This document shows, piece by piece, positions 17,616-27,375 of a stretch of 64,000 bases of DNA. A program made the position numbers and the translations under genes. A model generated the notes under the pieces. The model was not told where the DNA came from, did no database searches, and worked only from the letters and a program-made list of their open reading frames with translations. Source of the stretch: Desulfonispora thiosulfatigenes DSM 11270 (GTDB lineage: Bacteria > Bacillota > Peptococcia > Peptococcales > Desulfonisporaceae). Within the stretch, counting starts at the first letter, position 1, and each line of letters opens with the position of its first letter. The stretch lies in contig NZ_FWWT01000006.1 of assembly GCF_900176035.1 (NCBI RefSeq), positions 1-64,000 of the forward strand. The letters run 5' to 3'.

Positions 17616-19613
17616 ATGAGTTTCAGAAATAAATTAATTATACCTATAAGTTTTGTAATCTTTCTTTCAATGGTTGTTTTAGGTTCAATTGTATATATAA
17701 ATGTTGAATCAACCTTTGAAGATCAAATTATCGAAAAGTCAAAAGATCAACTTCAAGTTCTAAAGTCAACGATAGATACACAAACGGATTTAAGTAAAAA
17801 TATTAAATATCAAATAGGTGAATCTTACTTGCCGGTAGCTACTAGTATAACAATGTCTATTAATGGAAACCTAGAAGGATTAAATTTAAAAAGTTTAGTA
17901 AGTCAACTAGAGTTGGATGAAGTAAATATTATAAACGGTGATGGAATTATAACCCATTCTAATAATGAAAGTTTTATAGGTTATGATATGGGTAGTGAGG
18001 AGCAGTCTAAACCTTTTTTAAAGTTAATAGACGGTACTGAAAAACAACTTATTCAACAGCCTGAGTTTAGGGGGGCAGATGGAATACTTTATCAATATAT
18101 TGCTGTAAAAAGAACGGATGCTCCAGGCTTTATTCAAATAGGACTAGATCCTAAAAAAGTACAAAATATAGATGAAATTCTAAAAATAGATCACTCTATA
18201 AGAAATATGAACTTTGGAGAAGATGGATTTGCATTTATGTTGGAAAAAGATACTGGAAAAACGATAGTACACCCTAAATCTGAACTAGAAGGAACTAAAA
18301 TAGAAGAAGCCTTTATAGATGAAATGATTCAAAAAGGAAATGGGCAGTTAAAATACACTTCTAATAACTTAGAAAAAATAGTGGTCTTTGAAACAATTGG
18401 TGAAAATATAGTCGCAGTAACCGAGTCACTTGCTGCTTTATCGCAACTTAAAAGCACGATTTTACTTTTAATAAGCAGTATAACGCTACTGTGTTTGGCG
18501 CTTGCAATTGGAGCTTTATACTTACTTGTTACTAGATTTGCATTAAACCCCGTAAAAGAAGTTATGGGAGCAGTAAAGGAAATGGAAAATGGAAACTTAA
18601 ATATTAAAATCACCGAAGGATCCAAAGATGAATTTGGAGCTTTAGCCGTAAGTTTTAATAATATGATAGTAAAGATAAAAGAGTTAGTTCTTAATATTAT
18701 TAATGTTTCTGGAACTTTAGATGAATCTTTTTCTAGTATGAGTGATAATGCAAGAGGGGTAGGAGTAGCTAGTGAAGAAGTTGCGAGAACCATTCAAGAG
18801 ATGGCTAAAGGAGCTAGTGACCAAGCTTCAGATGCAAATAAGGCTTTAGAACTTACCAACCTTCTATCTAGTAAGGTAGAATCCATGACTACTAGTTTAA
18901 ACAGTGTAATGACTAGTTCCAATGAAATGGGTGAGAAAAACGAGTTTGGACTTACAACTTTAGTTGAGCTTAAAGAAAAATTAGGCGAAAATGAAATCGC
19001 ATCTGAAAAAGTATCTACAAGTGTTGAAAATCTTTCAGAAAAATCTTCGGTAATAGGATTAATATTAGAAACAATACAAAAAATATCAGAACAGATAAAT
19101 CTACTTTCTTTAAATGCTGCTATAGAGGCTTCTCGTGCTGGAGAACATGGGCGTGGATTTGCTGTAATTGCAGATGAGATAAGAAAACTATCAGATGATA
19201 CTAATAAATCTGCAGAAGAAATCCAAAATATTATTGAAGAGATACAATCCGTTATAGAAGAAACTTCCGAAAATTCTAATTTAACAAAAGAATCTATAGC
19301 TAATGCTAGTACGACATTAATGAAAACCGAAGAAGTATTCTTAATGTTAAAGGATTCTGTAGAAAAATCTATCGATCAAATAGATAGTTTAAATAAAGAA
19401 ATTTCAGATATAAATGAAACTAAGAATAACACCTTAGTTTCTATTGAAAATATATCTTCTATTATAGAAGAATCTGCTGCAGCTACAGAAGAAATCAGTT
19501 CTTCTACAGAAGAACAAACTGCTGCTTTGGATGAAGTTGTATCAAGCATAGAAAAGCTTAGTCAAATGTCAAGTGAACTGGCAAAACTTATAAGTCAGTT
19601 TCAAGTTAAATAA
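17616..19613 (+). CDS. Methyl-accepting chemotaxis protein with a Cache sensor
   Basis: A chemoreceptor that signals through CheA/CheW. The 665-residue protein has TM1 (about 8-28), an extracellular Cache-like sensor (about 35-270, with [19 protein letters not shown] and [21 protein letters not shown]) and TM2 (about 281-304). A HAMP domain (to about 360) is followed by a long helical signalling domain. The hairpin tip is [20 protein letters not shown]. The end is [14 protein letters not shown] with candidate methylation glutamates. GGAGG precedes the ATG. It is monocistronic and followed by a strong hairpin. The ligand is unknown. Confidence 0.93.
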   Translation: MSFRNKLIIPISFVIFLSMVVLGSIVYINVESTFEDQIIEKSKDQLQVLKSTIDTQTDLSKNIKYQIGESYLPVATSITMSINGNLEGLNLKSLVSQLELDEVNIINGDGIITHSNNESFIGYDMGSEEQSKPFLKLIDGTEKQLIQQPEFRGADGILYQYIAVKRTDAPGFIQIGLDPKKVQNIDEILKIDHSIRNMNFGEDGFAFMLEKDTGKTIVHPKSELEGTKIEEAFIDEMIQKGNGQLKYTSNNLEKIVVFETIGENIVAVTESLAALSQLKSTILLLISSITLLCLALAIGALYLLVTRFALNPVKEVMGAVKEMENGNLNIKITEGSKDEFGALAVSFNNMIVKIKELVLNIINVSGTLDESFSSMSDNARGVGVASEEVARTIQEMAKGASDQASDANKALELTNLLSSKVESMTTSLNSVMTSSNEMGEKNEFGLTTLVELKEKLGENEIASEKVSTSVENLSEKSSVIGLILETIQKISEQINLLSLNAAIEASRAGEHGRGFAVIADEIRKLSDDTNKSAEEIQNIIEEIQSVIEETSENSNLTKESIANASTTLMKTEEVFLMLKDSVEKSIDQIDSLNKEISDINETKNNTLVSIENISSIIEESAAATEEISSSTEEQTAALDEVVSSIEKLSQMSSELAKLISQFQVK

Positions 19614-19691
19614 TCACTTTTTAACTTATTCTTTAATCCATAGTAGCTTTGTATTTTACCATTAAAATCAGAATTTGTGACCTATATAAAA

Positions 19692-19746
19692 AGGACTTTC
19701 AGGCTTTTAGTTTTATAAAAAAACTTTAAAGTGACCTGAAAGTCCT
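19692..19746. terminator. Bidirectional terminator after the chemoreceptor gene
   Basis: AGGACTTTCAGG pairs with CCTGAAAGTCCT. The inner AGTTTT/AAAACT segment pairs as well, and TAGTTTTTTC follows. It separates the chemoreceptor from the convergent peroxiredoxin fragment. Confidence 0.7.
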
Positions 19747-19776
19747 AGTTTTTTCTTGTCTATCTTTGATCTTGCA

Positions 19777-19914
19777 AATGCATAGATTCAGTCGTGCATA
19801 CTGGGGAAAATCTCCGGTATGAGAAAATAGTACAACCCATTTTCCTCGAAACTCTGATAATTTAATATTCCTAAATGTAGTCATCGCTTCAAAATCAGGC
19901 GTCTTCGGCTGCAA
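19777..19914 (-). pseudogene. Peroxiredoxin gene fragment (partial duplicate)
   Basis: The minus strand reads PDFEAMTTFRNIKLSEFRG, then KWVVLFSHTGDF, almost identical to residues 20-50 of the peroxiredoxin at 16597-17280. It loses frame just at the catalytic TPVCTTEF site, because one C of the ACCT run is missing, and stops shortly after. Only the first third of the gene is present. It has the look of a recent partial duplication rather than an ancient relic. Confidence 0.8.
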
Positions 19915-19956
19915 CTTTATTATCTATATTGAAATATTAAAAGACTCAATTATAAA

Positions 19957-21660
19957 TTATCCTAAAAACATTTTTATATCTTCATCTACAGTTCCAATTC
20001 CTGCAATTCCAAAGTTATCTACTAATACTTTGGCCACATTTGGTGAAAGAAATGCTGGTAAAGTTGGTCCTAAGTGAATATTTTTAACTCCAAGGTGTAA
20101 TAATGATAATAATACTATTACGGCTTTTTGCTCATACCATGAAATATTATACGAAATTGGGAGTTTATTTACATCATCAAGTCCAAATACTTCTTGAAGC
20201 TTTAATGCAATAACGACTAATGAATATGAATCATTACACTGACCTGCATCTAATACTCGTGGTATTCCACCGATATCACCAAGGTTTAATTTGTTATATT
20301 TGTATTTTGCACATCCGGCAGTTAAGATAACTGTATCCTTTGGAAGTTTTTCTGCAAATTCAGTATAGTAGTTTCTTGATTTTGCTCTACCATCGCAGCC
20401 AGCCATAACAAAGAATCTCTTTATGGCACCAGTTTTAACAGCATCTACAACCTTATCAGCAAGAGCTAATACCTGATTATGAGCAAATCCTCCAATGATT
20501 TCTCCCTTTTCTATTTCTGTTGGAGCCTTGCACTTCTTAGCCATTTTAATTAATTCTGAGAAATCTTTATTTCCATTTTTATCTGCTGGAATATGCTTAC
20601 AAGATGGTTCTCCTGTTGTTCCTGTTGTAAATAATCTATTTTTGTAAGAATTCTTTGGAGGTACTATACAGTTTGTAGTCATTAAAATTACTCCATTGAA
20701 CTTTTCAAACTCATCTCCTTGTTTCCACCATGCATTTCCATAGTTTCCTGCAAAGTGAGGATATTTCTTAAAGGCAGGATAGTATTGCCCTGCAAGCATT
20801 TCACTATGAGTATAAACATCTACTCCTGTTCCTTCTGTTTGCTCTAATAACATTTGTAGATCTTTTAAATCGTGACCAGAAATTAATATTCCAGGATTAT
20901 TTCTAACTCCAATATTTACTTTTGTAATTTCAGGATTTCCATAAGTTTCTGTATTTGCTTTATCAAGTAAAGCCATTGCATCAACACCAAATTTTCCTGC
21001 TTCTAAAGAAAGAGCAACTAAATCTTCGGCTGATAATGAATCATCTAATGTAGCAGCTAGAGCTTTAGCCATAAATCCATGAATTAGAGCATCATTATAT
21101 CCTAAGTTCATTGAATGCTTCATATATGCTGCTAAACCTTTTAAACCATAGATTATAAGTTCTCTCAAGCTTCTTACATCTTCATTTTCTGTTGCTAGTA
21201 CTCCAACCTTTTCAGCTTTAGCGTCAAACTCTCCTATGGTATCAGCTGACCATACTGCTGCTCCAGGTATAACGATATCTTTTGATGCTATTCTAAATAA
21301 TTTCTTAAAGAAACCGCTATTTTCTTTAATTTCACCTACCTGTCCACCAGCTTCTAAAACTTTGATTTTTAATTCTTCCCTTAATTTTAAAGTTTCTTTT
21401 ACTCTATCTAAAAGTGCTTCTCTGTGAAAGTTAGCATTAGTAATGGTTGAAAATAAGTTTTCAGATATATATTTGTCTACATTATCATCAACTACCCCAA
21501 CTTTTCTTCCTTCATTACTTACAATTGCTAATCCTTTAGTTACATAAATTAATAAGTCCTGTGCCTTTGCTACATCTGCCGTTTTACCACATACACCATT
21601 TACAGTACATCCTTTTCCACCTGCAGCTTCTTGACATTGAAAACAAAACATATTTGACAT
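19957..21660 (-). CDS. hcp: Hybrid-cluster protein (hydroxylamine/NO reductase)
   Basis: Hcp carries a 4Fe-4S and a hybrid 4Fe-2S-2O cluster and works in nitrosative-stress defence, reducing nitric oxide or hydroxylamine. The N-terminal cysteine motif is complete (Cys6, Cys9, Cys18, Cys24 in [16 protein letters not shown]...GVCGK). Hybrid-cluster ligand blocks are visible, such as [28 protein letters not shown] and [10 protein letters not shown]. At 567 residues it is full length. It is divergent from a Crp/Fnr gene that probably regulates it, with a period-15 repeat array in its leader. GGGGG precedes the ATG. Confidence 0.96.
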   Translation of the reverse strand: MSNMFCFQCQEAAGGKGCTVNGVCGKTADVAKAQDLLIYVTKGLAIVSNEGRKVGVVDDNVDKYISENLFSTITNANFHREALLDRVKETLKLREELKIKVLEAGGQVGEIKENSGFFKKLFRIASKDIVIPGAAVWSADTIGEFDAKAEKVGVLATENEDVRSLRELIIYGLKGLAAYMKHSMNLGYNDALIHGFMAKALAATLDDSLSAEDLVALSLEAGKFGVDAMALLDKANTETYGNPEITKVNIGVRNNPGILISGHDLKDLQMLLEQTEGTGVDVYTHSEMLAGQYYPAFKKYPHFAGNYGNAWWKQGDEFEKFNGVILMTTNCIVPPKNSYKNRLFTTGTTGEPSCKHIPADKNGNKDFSELIKMAKKCKAPTEIEKGEIIGGFAHNQVLALADKVVDAVKTGAIKRFFVMAGCDGRAKSRNYYTEFAEKLPKDTVILTAGCAKYKYNKLNLGDIGGIPRVLDAGQCNDSYSLVVIALKLQEVFGLDDVNKLPISYNISWYEQKAVIVLLSLLHLGVKNIHLGPTLPAFLSPNVAKVLVDNFGIAGIGTVDEDIKMFLG

Positions 21661-21685
21661 AATATATATACCCCCGATTTATTAT

Positions 21686-21760
21686 TTTATTATTTGGTGC
21701 TTTATTATTTATTGCTTTATTATTTATTACTTTATTATTTAGTGCTTTTTTATTTGGTAC
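21686..21760. repeat. Five 15-bp tandem repeats between hcp and its divergent regulator
   Basis: Five head-to-tail 15-bp units, with a consensus close to TTTATTATTTRGTGC, fill 21686-21760; units 2, 3 and 4 differ by one to two bases. A partial sixth unit may follow. There are no spacers. The array sits in the hcp promoter/leader region. Confidence 0.8.
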
Positions 21761-21807
21761 TTGTTATTTCTATGTGCTTATTATATTATGTCTATTGAAA
21801 TAATTCG

Positions 21808-21821
21808 GTATCTTAGGATAC
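21808..21821. promoter_or_regulatory. Palindromic operator candidate upstream of the Crp/Fnr gene
   Basis: GTATCTTAGGATAC is a 14-bp palindrome with only the two central-flank mismatches, 19 bp before the regulator's ATG and inside the hcp intergenic region. A Crp/Fnr dimer site is the natural reading, although its sequence is not a classical FNR box. Confidence 0.45.
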
Positions 21822-21839
21822 AAAAAGGATGATGTTTAA

Positions 21840-22535
21840 ATGATAGAAAAATATATTCATATAATTAAAGAATCTCCATTATTTTATGACATAAAAGAGG
21901 AAGAAATTATTTTCATGTTACAATGCTTAACTCCCCAAATACACAGTTTTAATAAAAATGAGTGCATAGTAAATTCAGGTGAAACAGTTAACAGATTTGG
22001 TATAATATTAGAGGGAGAAGCAACTATTCTTAAAGAAACCTCTGAAGGAAATAATGTCATTATTTCTGTAGTAAAAAAAGGGGATTTGTTTGGGGAAATG
22101 CTGGTATTCTCAAGTCGTAAAGTATTTCCAGTTACAGTAAGAGTACAAAGCTCCTGTAAGGTTTTATTTCTTACAAATTCAGACCTTATAGCTAGATGTG
22201 GAAAGATGTGTCCGTGGCACAATAAAATGCTCCAAAATTTTATTAAAATAATATCAGATAAAGCATTGTTGTTAAATAAGAAGGTTGAATACCTTTCAAT
22301 AAAAAGTATTCGTGGTAAAATAGCTACATATCTGCTGGATCAGTATCAAAACAATCCTAACACTAACATATTTCTACCCTTAAAGCGCAACGAACTTGCT
22401 GATTTTCTAAATGTTTCTAGACCATCCCTTTCAAGGGAGATGGGTGGTATGCGTGATGAAGGTATAATCGACTTTCACTTGTCTACATTTAGGATAAAGG
22501 ACATGGAAGCGTTGAAAAGTTTTTGCAAACAATAA
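21840..22535 (+). CDS. Crp/Fnr-family transcriptional regulator (HcpR-like)
   Basis: A one-component regulator with an N-terminal cyclic-nucleotide-binding-like sensor domain (about 18-130; EGEATILKETSEGN, GDLFGEMLVFS) and a C-terminal winged helix. The recognition helix is ELADFLNVSRPSLSREM (about residue 185). Two cysteines in ARCGKMCPW (about 120-125) lie in the dimer helix and could bind a cofactor. It is divergent from hcp, the arrangement seen for HcpR-type regulators that sense NO, so control of hcp is inferred. GGATGATGTTTAA precedes the ATG. A strong terminator follows. Confidence 0.88.
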   Translation: MIEKYIHIIKESPLFYDIKEEEIIFMLQCLTPQIHSFNKNECIVNSGETVNRFGIILEGEATILKETSEGNNVIISVVKKGDLFGEMLVFSSRKVFPVTVRVQSSCKVLFLTNSDLIARCGKMCPWHNKMLQNFIKIISDKALLLNKKVEYLSIKSIRGKIATYLLDQYQNNPNTNIFLPLKRNELADFLNVSRPSLSREMGGMRDEGIIDFHLSTFRIKDMEALKSFCKQ

Positions 22536-22562
22536 AAAAAGAGGCGCTAACCTCTTTTTTTT
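22536..22562 (+). terminator. Rho-independent terminator of the Crp/Fnr gene
   Basis: AAAAAGAGG and CCTCTTTTT enclose a CGCTAA loop and are followed by more Ts. The element starts one base after the stop codon. Confidence 0.85.
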
Positions 22563-22572
22563 CCGTATTAAT

Positions 22573-22812
22573 CTATAAACCATCATTTTTATTCCAATAA
22601 TTGTTAGCAGCAGCTACGGTTTGAAAATTAGTTGCGACTACTTGCGAAACAGATATCAAGCTATTAGCATTTTTTGAGTACTTTGGACGCAATTTTTTTC
22701 GAATCTCTTCAGATGGTTGTGTATATACAACAGCCATTTGCGAAAGTTTAATCGCTAATTCAAAGCCTTCTTGCGGTGTGTTAGTTTTTAAGCTAGTAAG
22801 CCATGGTTTCAT
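22573..22812 (-). CDS. Hypothetical protein (79 aa)
   Basis: A small soluble protein starting MKPWLTSLKTNTP, with QEGFELAIKLSQMAVVYTQP and ISVSQVVATNFQTVAAANNYW. I do not recognise it. The GGGGGGATAAAAG upstream of the ATG is a strong ribosome site, and codon use is ordinary, which argues for a real gene. The 93-bp stretch separating it from the SufB-like gene (22813-22905) contains nothing I can name. Confidence 0.55.
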   Translation of the reverse strand: MKPWLTSLKTNTPQEGFELAIKLSQMAVVYTQPSEEIRKKLRPKYSKNANSLISVSQVVATNFQTVAAANNYWNKNDGL

Positions 22813-22905
22813 CTTTTATCCCCCCCATATTTTCAGTATATGTTTGGTAAAAAGATTGTTTCCTACGGGGAGGGTCTCCTGTGACTAGGTTTTCTTAAAT
22901 TATAT

Positions 22906-23826
22906 CTACTTCAAAAATCCTTGTAAAATCGTATCTTCTGCTTCTTTTTCTGTAAGTCCTAAAGTCATCAGCTTAATCAATTGCTCAGAGGCAATTTTGC
23001 CTATGGCAGCTTCGTGAATTAATTGAGCATCGGAATGAAAGGCAGTAATTTCAGGAATTGAAGACACTTGAGCCTGACCCATAATAATAGAATCACACTG
23101 TATATGTCCGCGGCACTCCTCATAGCCCCGCATGTTTAAATGGAAAATCTGTTTAGAATCATCCTGCGCTACTGAACGGGAAAGGATTTGAGCTGTAGCA
23201 TCTTTACCCTTTAGTTCCACCAAAATATTAGATTCAGCACTTTGCTTGTCCGCTGTGAGCAATCTTTCAGAAACAATTAAGCGGGCATCTTTGTGCAGAA
23301 TAACTTCTGTATCCCGTTTTGTTTTGTCCACACCCTTGATCTGGACCATCTCCAATTCGGCAACGCCACCCTCTTCTACTTCTATGAAAGTTTTGGGATT
23401 TAAAACGCGTTCTCCACTGCCATCCCCTTCACCATAGTGTTTTTCCACATACTTCATCCTTGCGCCTTTGCGAATAAATAATTCATGAATGCCATCATGC
23501 TGTGCTTTTTTACTACTTCCATTATGAATCCCACAACCTGCTACTATAGTTACATCAGAATTCGCACCAATTTCAAACGTATTATAAACCATATCATTTA
23601 AATCTTCCGAAAGAATAACAGGAATATGCACGCTTTCTCCCTTAGTTCCTGGCTTAATAATAATGTCAATCCCGGGTTTATCCTTTTTAGGCACAATATC
23701 AATGTTTGCTGTAGTATTGCGCCCTGCCGCTTCTCCGTTCTTTCGAATATTATAGGCACCACTTGGTACTTCGTGCAAATCAGCGACTTCTTTTAAAATC
23801 TTCTTATCGATCACACTTAACGGCAT
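22906..23826 (-). CDS. Short SufB/SufD-type Fe-S cluster scaffold protein
   Basis: SufB/D proteins build Fe-S clusters on a right-handed beta-helix scaffold driven by the SufC ATPase. At 306 residues it is much shorter than classical SufB. The beta-helix core is present (INGSSKKAQHDGIHEL-like, then VEEGGVAELEMVQIKG, RGYEECRGHIQCDSI). It ends with the typical SSIPEITAFHSDAQLIHEAAIG and GLTEKEAEDTILQGF. The gene overlaps the upstream ATPase gene by 23 bp and has no sufS, sufU or sufD nearby. This matches the minimal two-gene SMS-type system described in anaerobes; the name is inferred from architecture. Confidence 0.85.
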   Translation of the reverse strand: MPLSVIDKKILKEVADLHEVPSGAYNIRKNGEAAGRNTTANIDIVPKKDKPGIDIIIKPGTKGESVHIPVILSEDLNDMVYNTFEIGANSDVTIVAGCGIHNGSSKKAQHDGIHELFIRKGARMKYVEKHYGEGDGSGERVLNPKTFIEVEEGGVAELEMVQIKGVDKTKRDTEVILHKDARLIVSERLLTADKQSAESNILVELKGKDATAQILSRSVAQDDSKQIFHLNMRGYEECRGHIQCDSIIMGQAQVSSIPEITAFHSDAQLIHEAAIGKIASEQLIKLMTLGLTEKEAEDTILQGFLK

Positions 23827-24559
23827 TTGCTTTACCTCCTATTTCACAAGCATTGCGGCAACGACAGGCCGTATCTAGATGTTCAATTTCACCTAGTATC
23901 TTATCTTTATCTGTAATTTCACTAATTTTTCCATTAGCGACTACAATAACTTGATCAGCCAACTTAAGGATACGTTCTTGGTGAGATATAATAACAATCG
24001 TAGTGTCATACTTTTCATTTAATCTTTCAAAGGTTTCTGTTAATTTCTGAAAGCTCCACAGGTCGATTCCTGCTTCAGGTTCATCAAATAAAGCAACTTT
24101 TAATTTGCGTGCCAAAACACTAGCAATCTCCAAACGCTTTAATTCACCACCAGAAAAGCTAGCATTAATCTCGCGATCTAAATAATCCTGTGCACATAAG
24201 CCCACATCAAAAAGAAGATCACAAGGATTAACATTGTTATCACCTGCTGCTAATTCTAGCATATCTCTGACCTTCATCCCTTTAAACCGGGGAGGCTGCT
24301 GAAAAGCATAACCTATTCCTAGTCTAGCTCTTTCGGTAATACTCTCTTTCGTAATATTTGCAGAATCTATTAAAATTTCTCCTGAGGTTGCTGGATATAT
24401 ACCCATAATAACTTTAGCAATGGAAGATTTACCGCCCCCATTAGGGCCAGTCACTACATAAATCTTTTTTTGTTCTAACTTTAAGTTAATTTCCTTTAGA
24501 ATTTGGACCTCTCCATTATCACCCTCTAGAGTCAAACCCACATTTATTAATTCCAGCAT
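23804..24559 (-). CDS. sufC: SufC-type ABC ATPase of a minimal Fe-S assembly system
   Basis: The ATPase partner of the SufB-like scaffold. Motifs: Walker A GPNGGGKSS (about residue 38), Q-loop FQQPPRF, signature FSGGELKR, Walker B VALFDEPEAGID and switch His in IISHQE. The Q-loop and DEPEAGID sequences are typical of SufC rather than importers. An unusual tail after residue 225 carries four cysteines (HLDTACRCRNACEIGG...VKCDR), which could bind metal or a cluster. It is 251 residues, translationally coupled to the scaffold gene. Confidence 0.88.
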   Translation of the reverse strand: MLELINVGLTLEGDNGEVQILKEINLKLEQKKIYVVTGPNGGGKSSIAKVIMGIYPATSGEILIDSANITKESITERARLGIGYAFQQPPRFKGMKVRDMLELAAGDNNVNPCDLLFDVGLCAQDYLDREINASFSGGELKRLEIASVLARKLKVALFDEPEAGIDLWSFQKLTETFERLNEKYDTTIVIISHQERILKLADQVIVVANGKISEITDKDKILGEIEHLDTACRCRNACEIGGKANAVKCDR

Positions 24560-24685
24560 CTATATTACCACCTTTAAAAATTCTTAATAACTTATTTATA
24601 TCATATTTTATCATTATAAAGCGAGAGATAAATCTTTTACATATAACATTATTCTATTAGTGAAATTTCCGTGCCGAATCAAATA

Positions 24686-24722
24686 AGGTCACCAATCGTA
24701 TGAATTATATGATTGATGACCT
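24686..24722. terminator. Hairpin downstream of the TPR gene
   Basis: AGGTCACCAATC and GATTGATGACCT form a 12-bp stem with one mismatch. Further pairs close inside the loop. It lies just after the TPR gene end (minus strand). Confidence 0.55.
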
Positions 24723-24744
24723 GGAAATTTAACTTTCTATTTTA

Positions 24745-25494
24745 TTAAATATCCCACTCTACTCTACGATGAGTTAATTTCTCCATTTTCTCAAAGGTAC
24801 CTAAATAATCTTCTTTTCTCTTAGGCCAAATTTCTTCTAAATCCTTCTCCTGATCCTCTGCTAATGGGAAGAAGTTTAAAGCCTGTTTTAAATAATCTAA
24901 CGACTGTTCTAAATTATTATCTTCCTTTTCTATTTCTGCTTTAAAAAGATAAGCATTATATAAATAGCTATTGTTTTCAAATTTAGTTATATTTTCGTAA
25001 TAACTAATTACCTTGGCTGTTTCTTCAAGCGCTTTATCTTTTTGGCCCACTATTTTTAGAAAATCTAATCTATGTTTCCATACATAACCTTTTACTAAAA
25101 ACACAAAATCAAATTCTGTTGCTTCTAATAATGCCCATGCTTTATTTAGATACTCTAATGCCTTTTGTGCATCTTGATTTACTTTCCACTGTAATAAACC
25201 AATATCCTGTAATACCCATACCTTTTGTTCTAAATACTTTTCTTCTGGAACTAAGTTATCTTTATCAAAATAACCTTCCATATAATTATTTAAAGTTTCT
25301 TCCATTATTTCTAAAGAAATTTCTGAAGAACCTTCATATTCCTCATAATTCTCTGAAGATAAAAGTCTTGCTAGAATAATCAAAGACTGCCAGCTACCAT
25401 TTTTTTGTACCATTCTATCAGTAACTTGTTTACTTATTTCAATTCCTTTATTTTCAATATAACTTAGCCATTCTTCAAATGTTTTCTTTTCCAT
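24745..25494 (-). CDS. TPR-like helical repeat protein (249 aa)
   Basis: A soluble protein with repeated helix pairs of tetratricopeptide type: DAQKALEYLNKAWALLEAT, DKALEETAKVISYYENI and NNLEQSLDYLKQALNFFPLA. Such repeats mediate protein contacts. It starts MEKKTFEEWLSYIE after GGAGG. It is probably a single gene between the DUF89 gene and the SufC-type gene. I know of no specific partner or pathway. Confidence 0.65.
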   Translation of the reverse strand: MEKKTFEEWLSYIENKGIEISKQVTDRMVQKNGSWQSLIILARLLSSENYEEYEGSSEISLEIMEETLNNYMEGYFDKDNLVPEEKYLEQKVWVLQDIGLLQWKVNQDAQKALEYLNKAWALLEATEFDFVFLVKGYVWKHRLDFLKIVGQKDKALEETAKVISYYENITKFENNSYLYNAYLFKAEIEKEDNNLEQSLDYLKQALNFFPLAEDQEKDLEEIWPKRKEDYLGTFEKMEKLTHRRVEWDI

Positions 25495-25679
25495 AAATAA
25501 ACCTCCAATTAATTGAAATAAAATTTATTTTAAGCAAATTGTAAAATATAGATAATACATTTTTATTAAATCAGTTACTATCCATGATTTTTACAACTTT
25601 GTTTTAACTATATCACTTTAACTCAATAATTAAAATCCTTTGCTTATATGTTATTAGATATTATATATTATATAAGAAC
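25495..25679. other. AT-rich intergenic stretch
   Basis: About 185 bp between the DUF89 gene and the TPR gene. No hairpin or short gene is seen. Confidence 0.5.
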
Positions 25680-26537
25680 TCACCTATTTCTTTTTAAGAC
25701 TATATCTCCAACCTTACAACCTAAATTATCTGCGATTACAGGACATTTTGCTTTTAATAAAAAGAAGATCTCTTTATTTTTATCATCACTTAAAGTTTCA
25801 TAATTCCCTTGGCCTTTAGATATAATTAAATCAGATTTTTCATATTCAATAAGAAATTCTGCAGAACATTGCTTTAAATCTGTCCCAGGAACATTACTAC
25901 CATTATCTATAACCTTCACTAATTTATTCATTCCTATCTGTGCTGCATCAAACATTGTGGAGTCATTTAGTGCTGGTTCTTTCTTTACAACATAGGTTAT
26001 TTTCTCTATAGGCAAATTTTCTATTAAAAGTTTATCAAATACAATTTCTCCTGCATTGTCCCCTAGAAATAGTATCTTCTCTGCTCTGTCTATTCTTTCT
26101 TTTAACTCCTCTACTTTATTAAAAATTATTTTGCGATTTAGACAATCATTTATAGTTTTTTTAACATCCTCTTCTGTTAAATCAGAATATACACCAAAAT
26201 CTATAATATTTCCGGCAATAGAAATTCTAATAGCTGTTTCTAGTTTGTCGGAACTGTTATCAATTAATTTCCTTGAATCAGCCGATAATTTTAAAGCTGA
26301 ATGATTGAATTTATCTTTTATTTCTTTATAAGGATCATCTATATTTAACATTTTTTTAATTTTAGACTGAATTAAACTTGCCATAAATGGCGGAGTTTCA
26401 TTAAAATTAAAACTTGCCATATCATTCATTATTTCTTTAATTACCTTTTCTTGAACGCTTTTATTATTAGTAACTAATTTAACCGTGTCTATTGCCTGTC
26501 TTAATAAACAAGGTAAACAGTCATAATATATTTTCAT
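25680..26537 (-). CDS. DUF89/ARMT1-like damage-control phosphatase family
   Basis: DUF89 proteins are metal-dependent phosphatases acting on damaged or side-product phosphometabolites. The N-terminal YYDCLPCLLRQA motif with CxxC, the core FLGDNAGEIVFDKLLIE (about residue 150) with its metal Asp/Asn, and the C-terminal SKGQGNYETLSD and DNLGCKVGD all match. I start at 26537 (MKIYYDCLPC) since GGAGGAAAAGA lies directly upstream; the longer frame would begin inside that site. The upstream J-domain gene ends at 26549, so the two are likely one operon. A decayed partial copy lies near 44045-44310. Confidence 0.88.
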   Translation of the reverse strand: MKIYYDCLPCLLRQAIDTVKLVTNNKSVQEKVIKEIMNDMASFNFNETPPFMASLIQSKIKKMLNIDDPYKEIKDKFNHSALKLSADSRKLIDNSSDKLETAIRISIAGNIIDFGVYSDLTEEDVKKTINDCLNRKIIFNKVEELKERIDRAEKILFLGDNAGEIVFDKLLIENLPIEKITYVVKKEPALNDSTMFDAAQIGMNKLVKVIDNGSNVPGTDLKQCSAEFLIEYEKSDLIISKGQGNYETLSDDKNKEIFFLLKAKCPVIADNLGCKVGDIVLKRNR

Positions 26538-26548
26538 TCTTTTCCTCC

Positions 26549-27322
26549 TCATACTTCCTTCATATTATCATTTAAAAACTCATATGCATCTTTGATTTCT
26601 TGAAACTTCTTGGCTGCATCTGGATCTTTATTCAAATCTGGATGATACTCTTTTGCCTTTTTTCTATATGCCATTTTAAATTGTTCTTTATCTGCATCAT
26701 AAGGTACACCTAAAATATCACAGCTTTTTTTATATTTTGTCTTCAAATCGACTGAAGGATTTATATAACTATCTCCATAACCGCTATAATTACCATAGCT
26801 ACCCTGCCATCTTTGAGAATTTTGTTGATACCATTGTTGTTTAAATTGTTCTTCTCTTTTTCTTTGTTGCTCATAAAAATGGCGTTGTTCCTCTCTTCTT
26901 CGTTCCTCTTCTGCCTTTTTATATGCAACTTTATATTCATTAAAAGCTTTATACTGATATTTTTTCTGATCCATCAAGTAATTAGCAAGATTAAATAAAA
27001 ACTCTGTTGTAATATATTTCAAATACTTCAAATAAGATACTAATCTTGTGCCTAGCACGGGAAATGCTAGTAAGAAAACTACAATAAATAGCGCAAAAGG
27101 ATCCATTAATACTCTAATCGTCAATGAACTAGCAAATAGTAAAACTATTAAACAGCCACCCATACTCAATAAAGCAAAACAGCCTTTAGTTATACTTTTA
27201 GTAAGACTTATTATAAATGAAACCATGGTCTCTATTATTTGTATTAAACTATCCATTAAAACATCTAGTGCCTTAGCTATTACATATATAGCTTTACCTA
27301 TTATTTTCTTGATTAAACTCAT
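26549..27322 (-). CDS. Membrane-anchored J-domain (DnaJ-like) protein
   Basis: A co-chaperone that would recruit a DnaK-type Hsp70 to the membrane. Two hydrophobic segments (about 43-65 and 69-95) follow an amphipathic N-terminus. A charged coiled-coil and a Gln/Tyr/Gly-rich linker (WYQQNSQRWQGSYGNYSGYG) lead to a C-terminal J domain with the HPD motif in AKEYHPDLNKDPDAAKKF (about residue 228). At 257 residues the J domain is at the C-terminus, unlike classical DnaJ. The gene is 12 bp upstream of the DUF89 start. The client is unknown. Confidence 0.85.
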   Translation of the reverse strand: MSLIKKIIGKAIYVIAKALDVLMDSLIQIIETMVSFIISLTKSITKGCFALLSMGGCLIVLLFASSLTIRVLMDPFALFIVVFLLAFPVLGTRLVSYLKYLKYITTEFLFNLANYLMDQKKYQYKAFNEYKVAYKKAEEERRREEQRHFYEQQRKREEQFKQQWYQQNSQRWQGSYGNYSGYGDSYINPSVDLKTKYKKSCDILGVPYDADKEQFKMAYRKKAKEYHPDLNKDPDAAKKFQEIKDAYEFLNDNMKEV

Positions 27323-27375
27323 TTATAGTTGACCTCTCCTTATTTCTGCCTTTAAGTTTTGTACAACCTCTCTTG

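Noticed and set aside
21686-21760. A CRISPR array
   Set aside because: The units are only 15 bp, directly adjacent without unique spacers, and no cas genes are near.
22813-22905. A riboswitch upstream of the SufB-like region
   Set aside because: A short GC-richer stretch (CTACGGGGAGGGTCTCC) looked structured, but I could match it to no known aptamer, and it lies downstream of the genes it would have to control.
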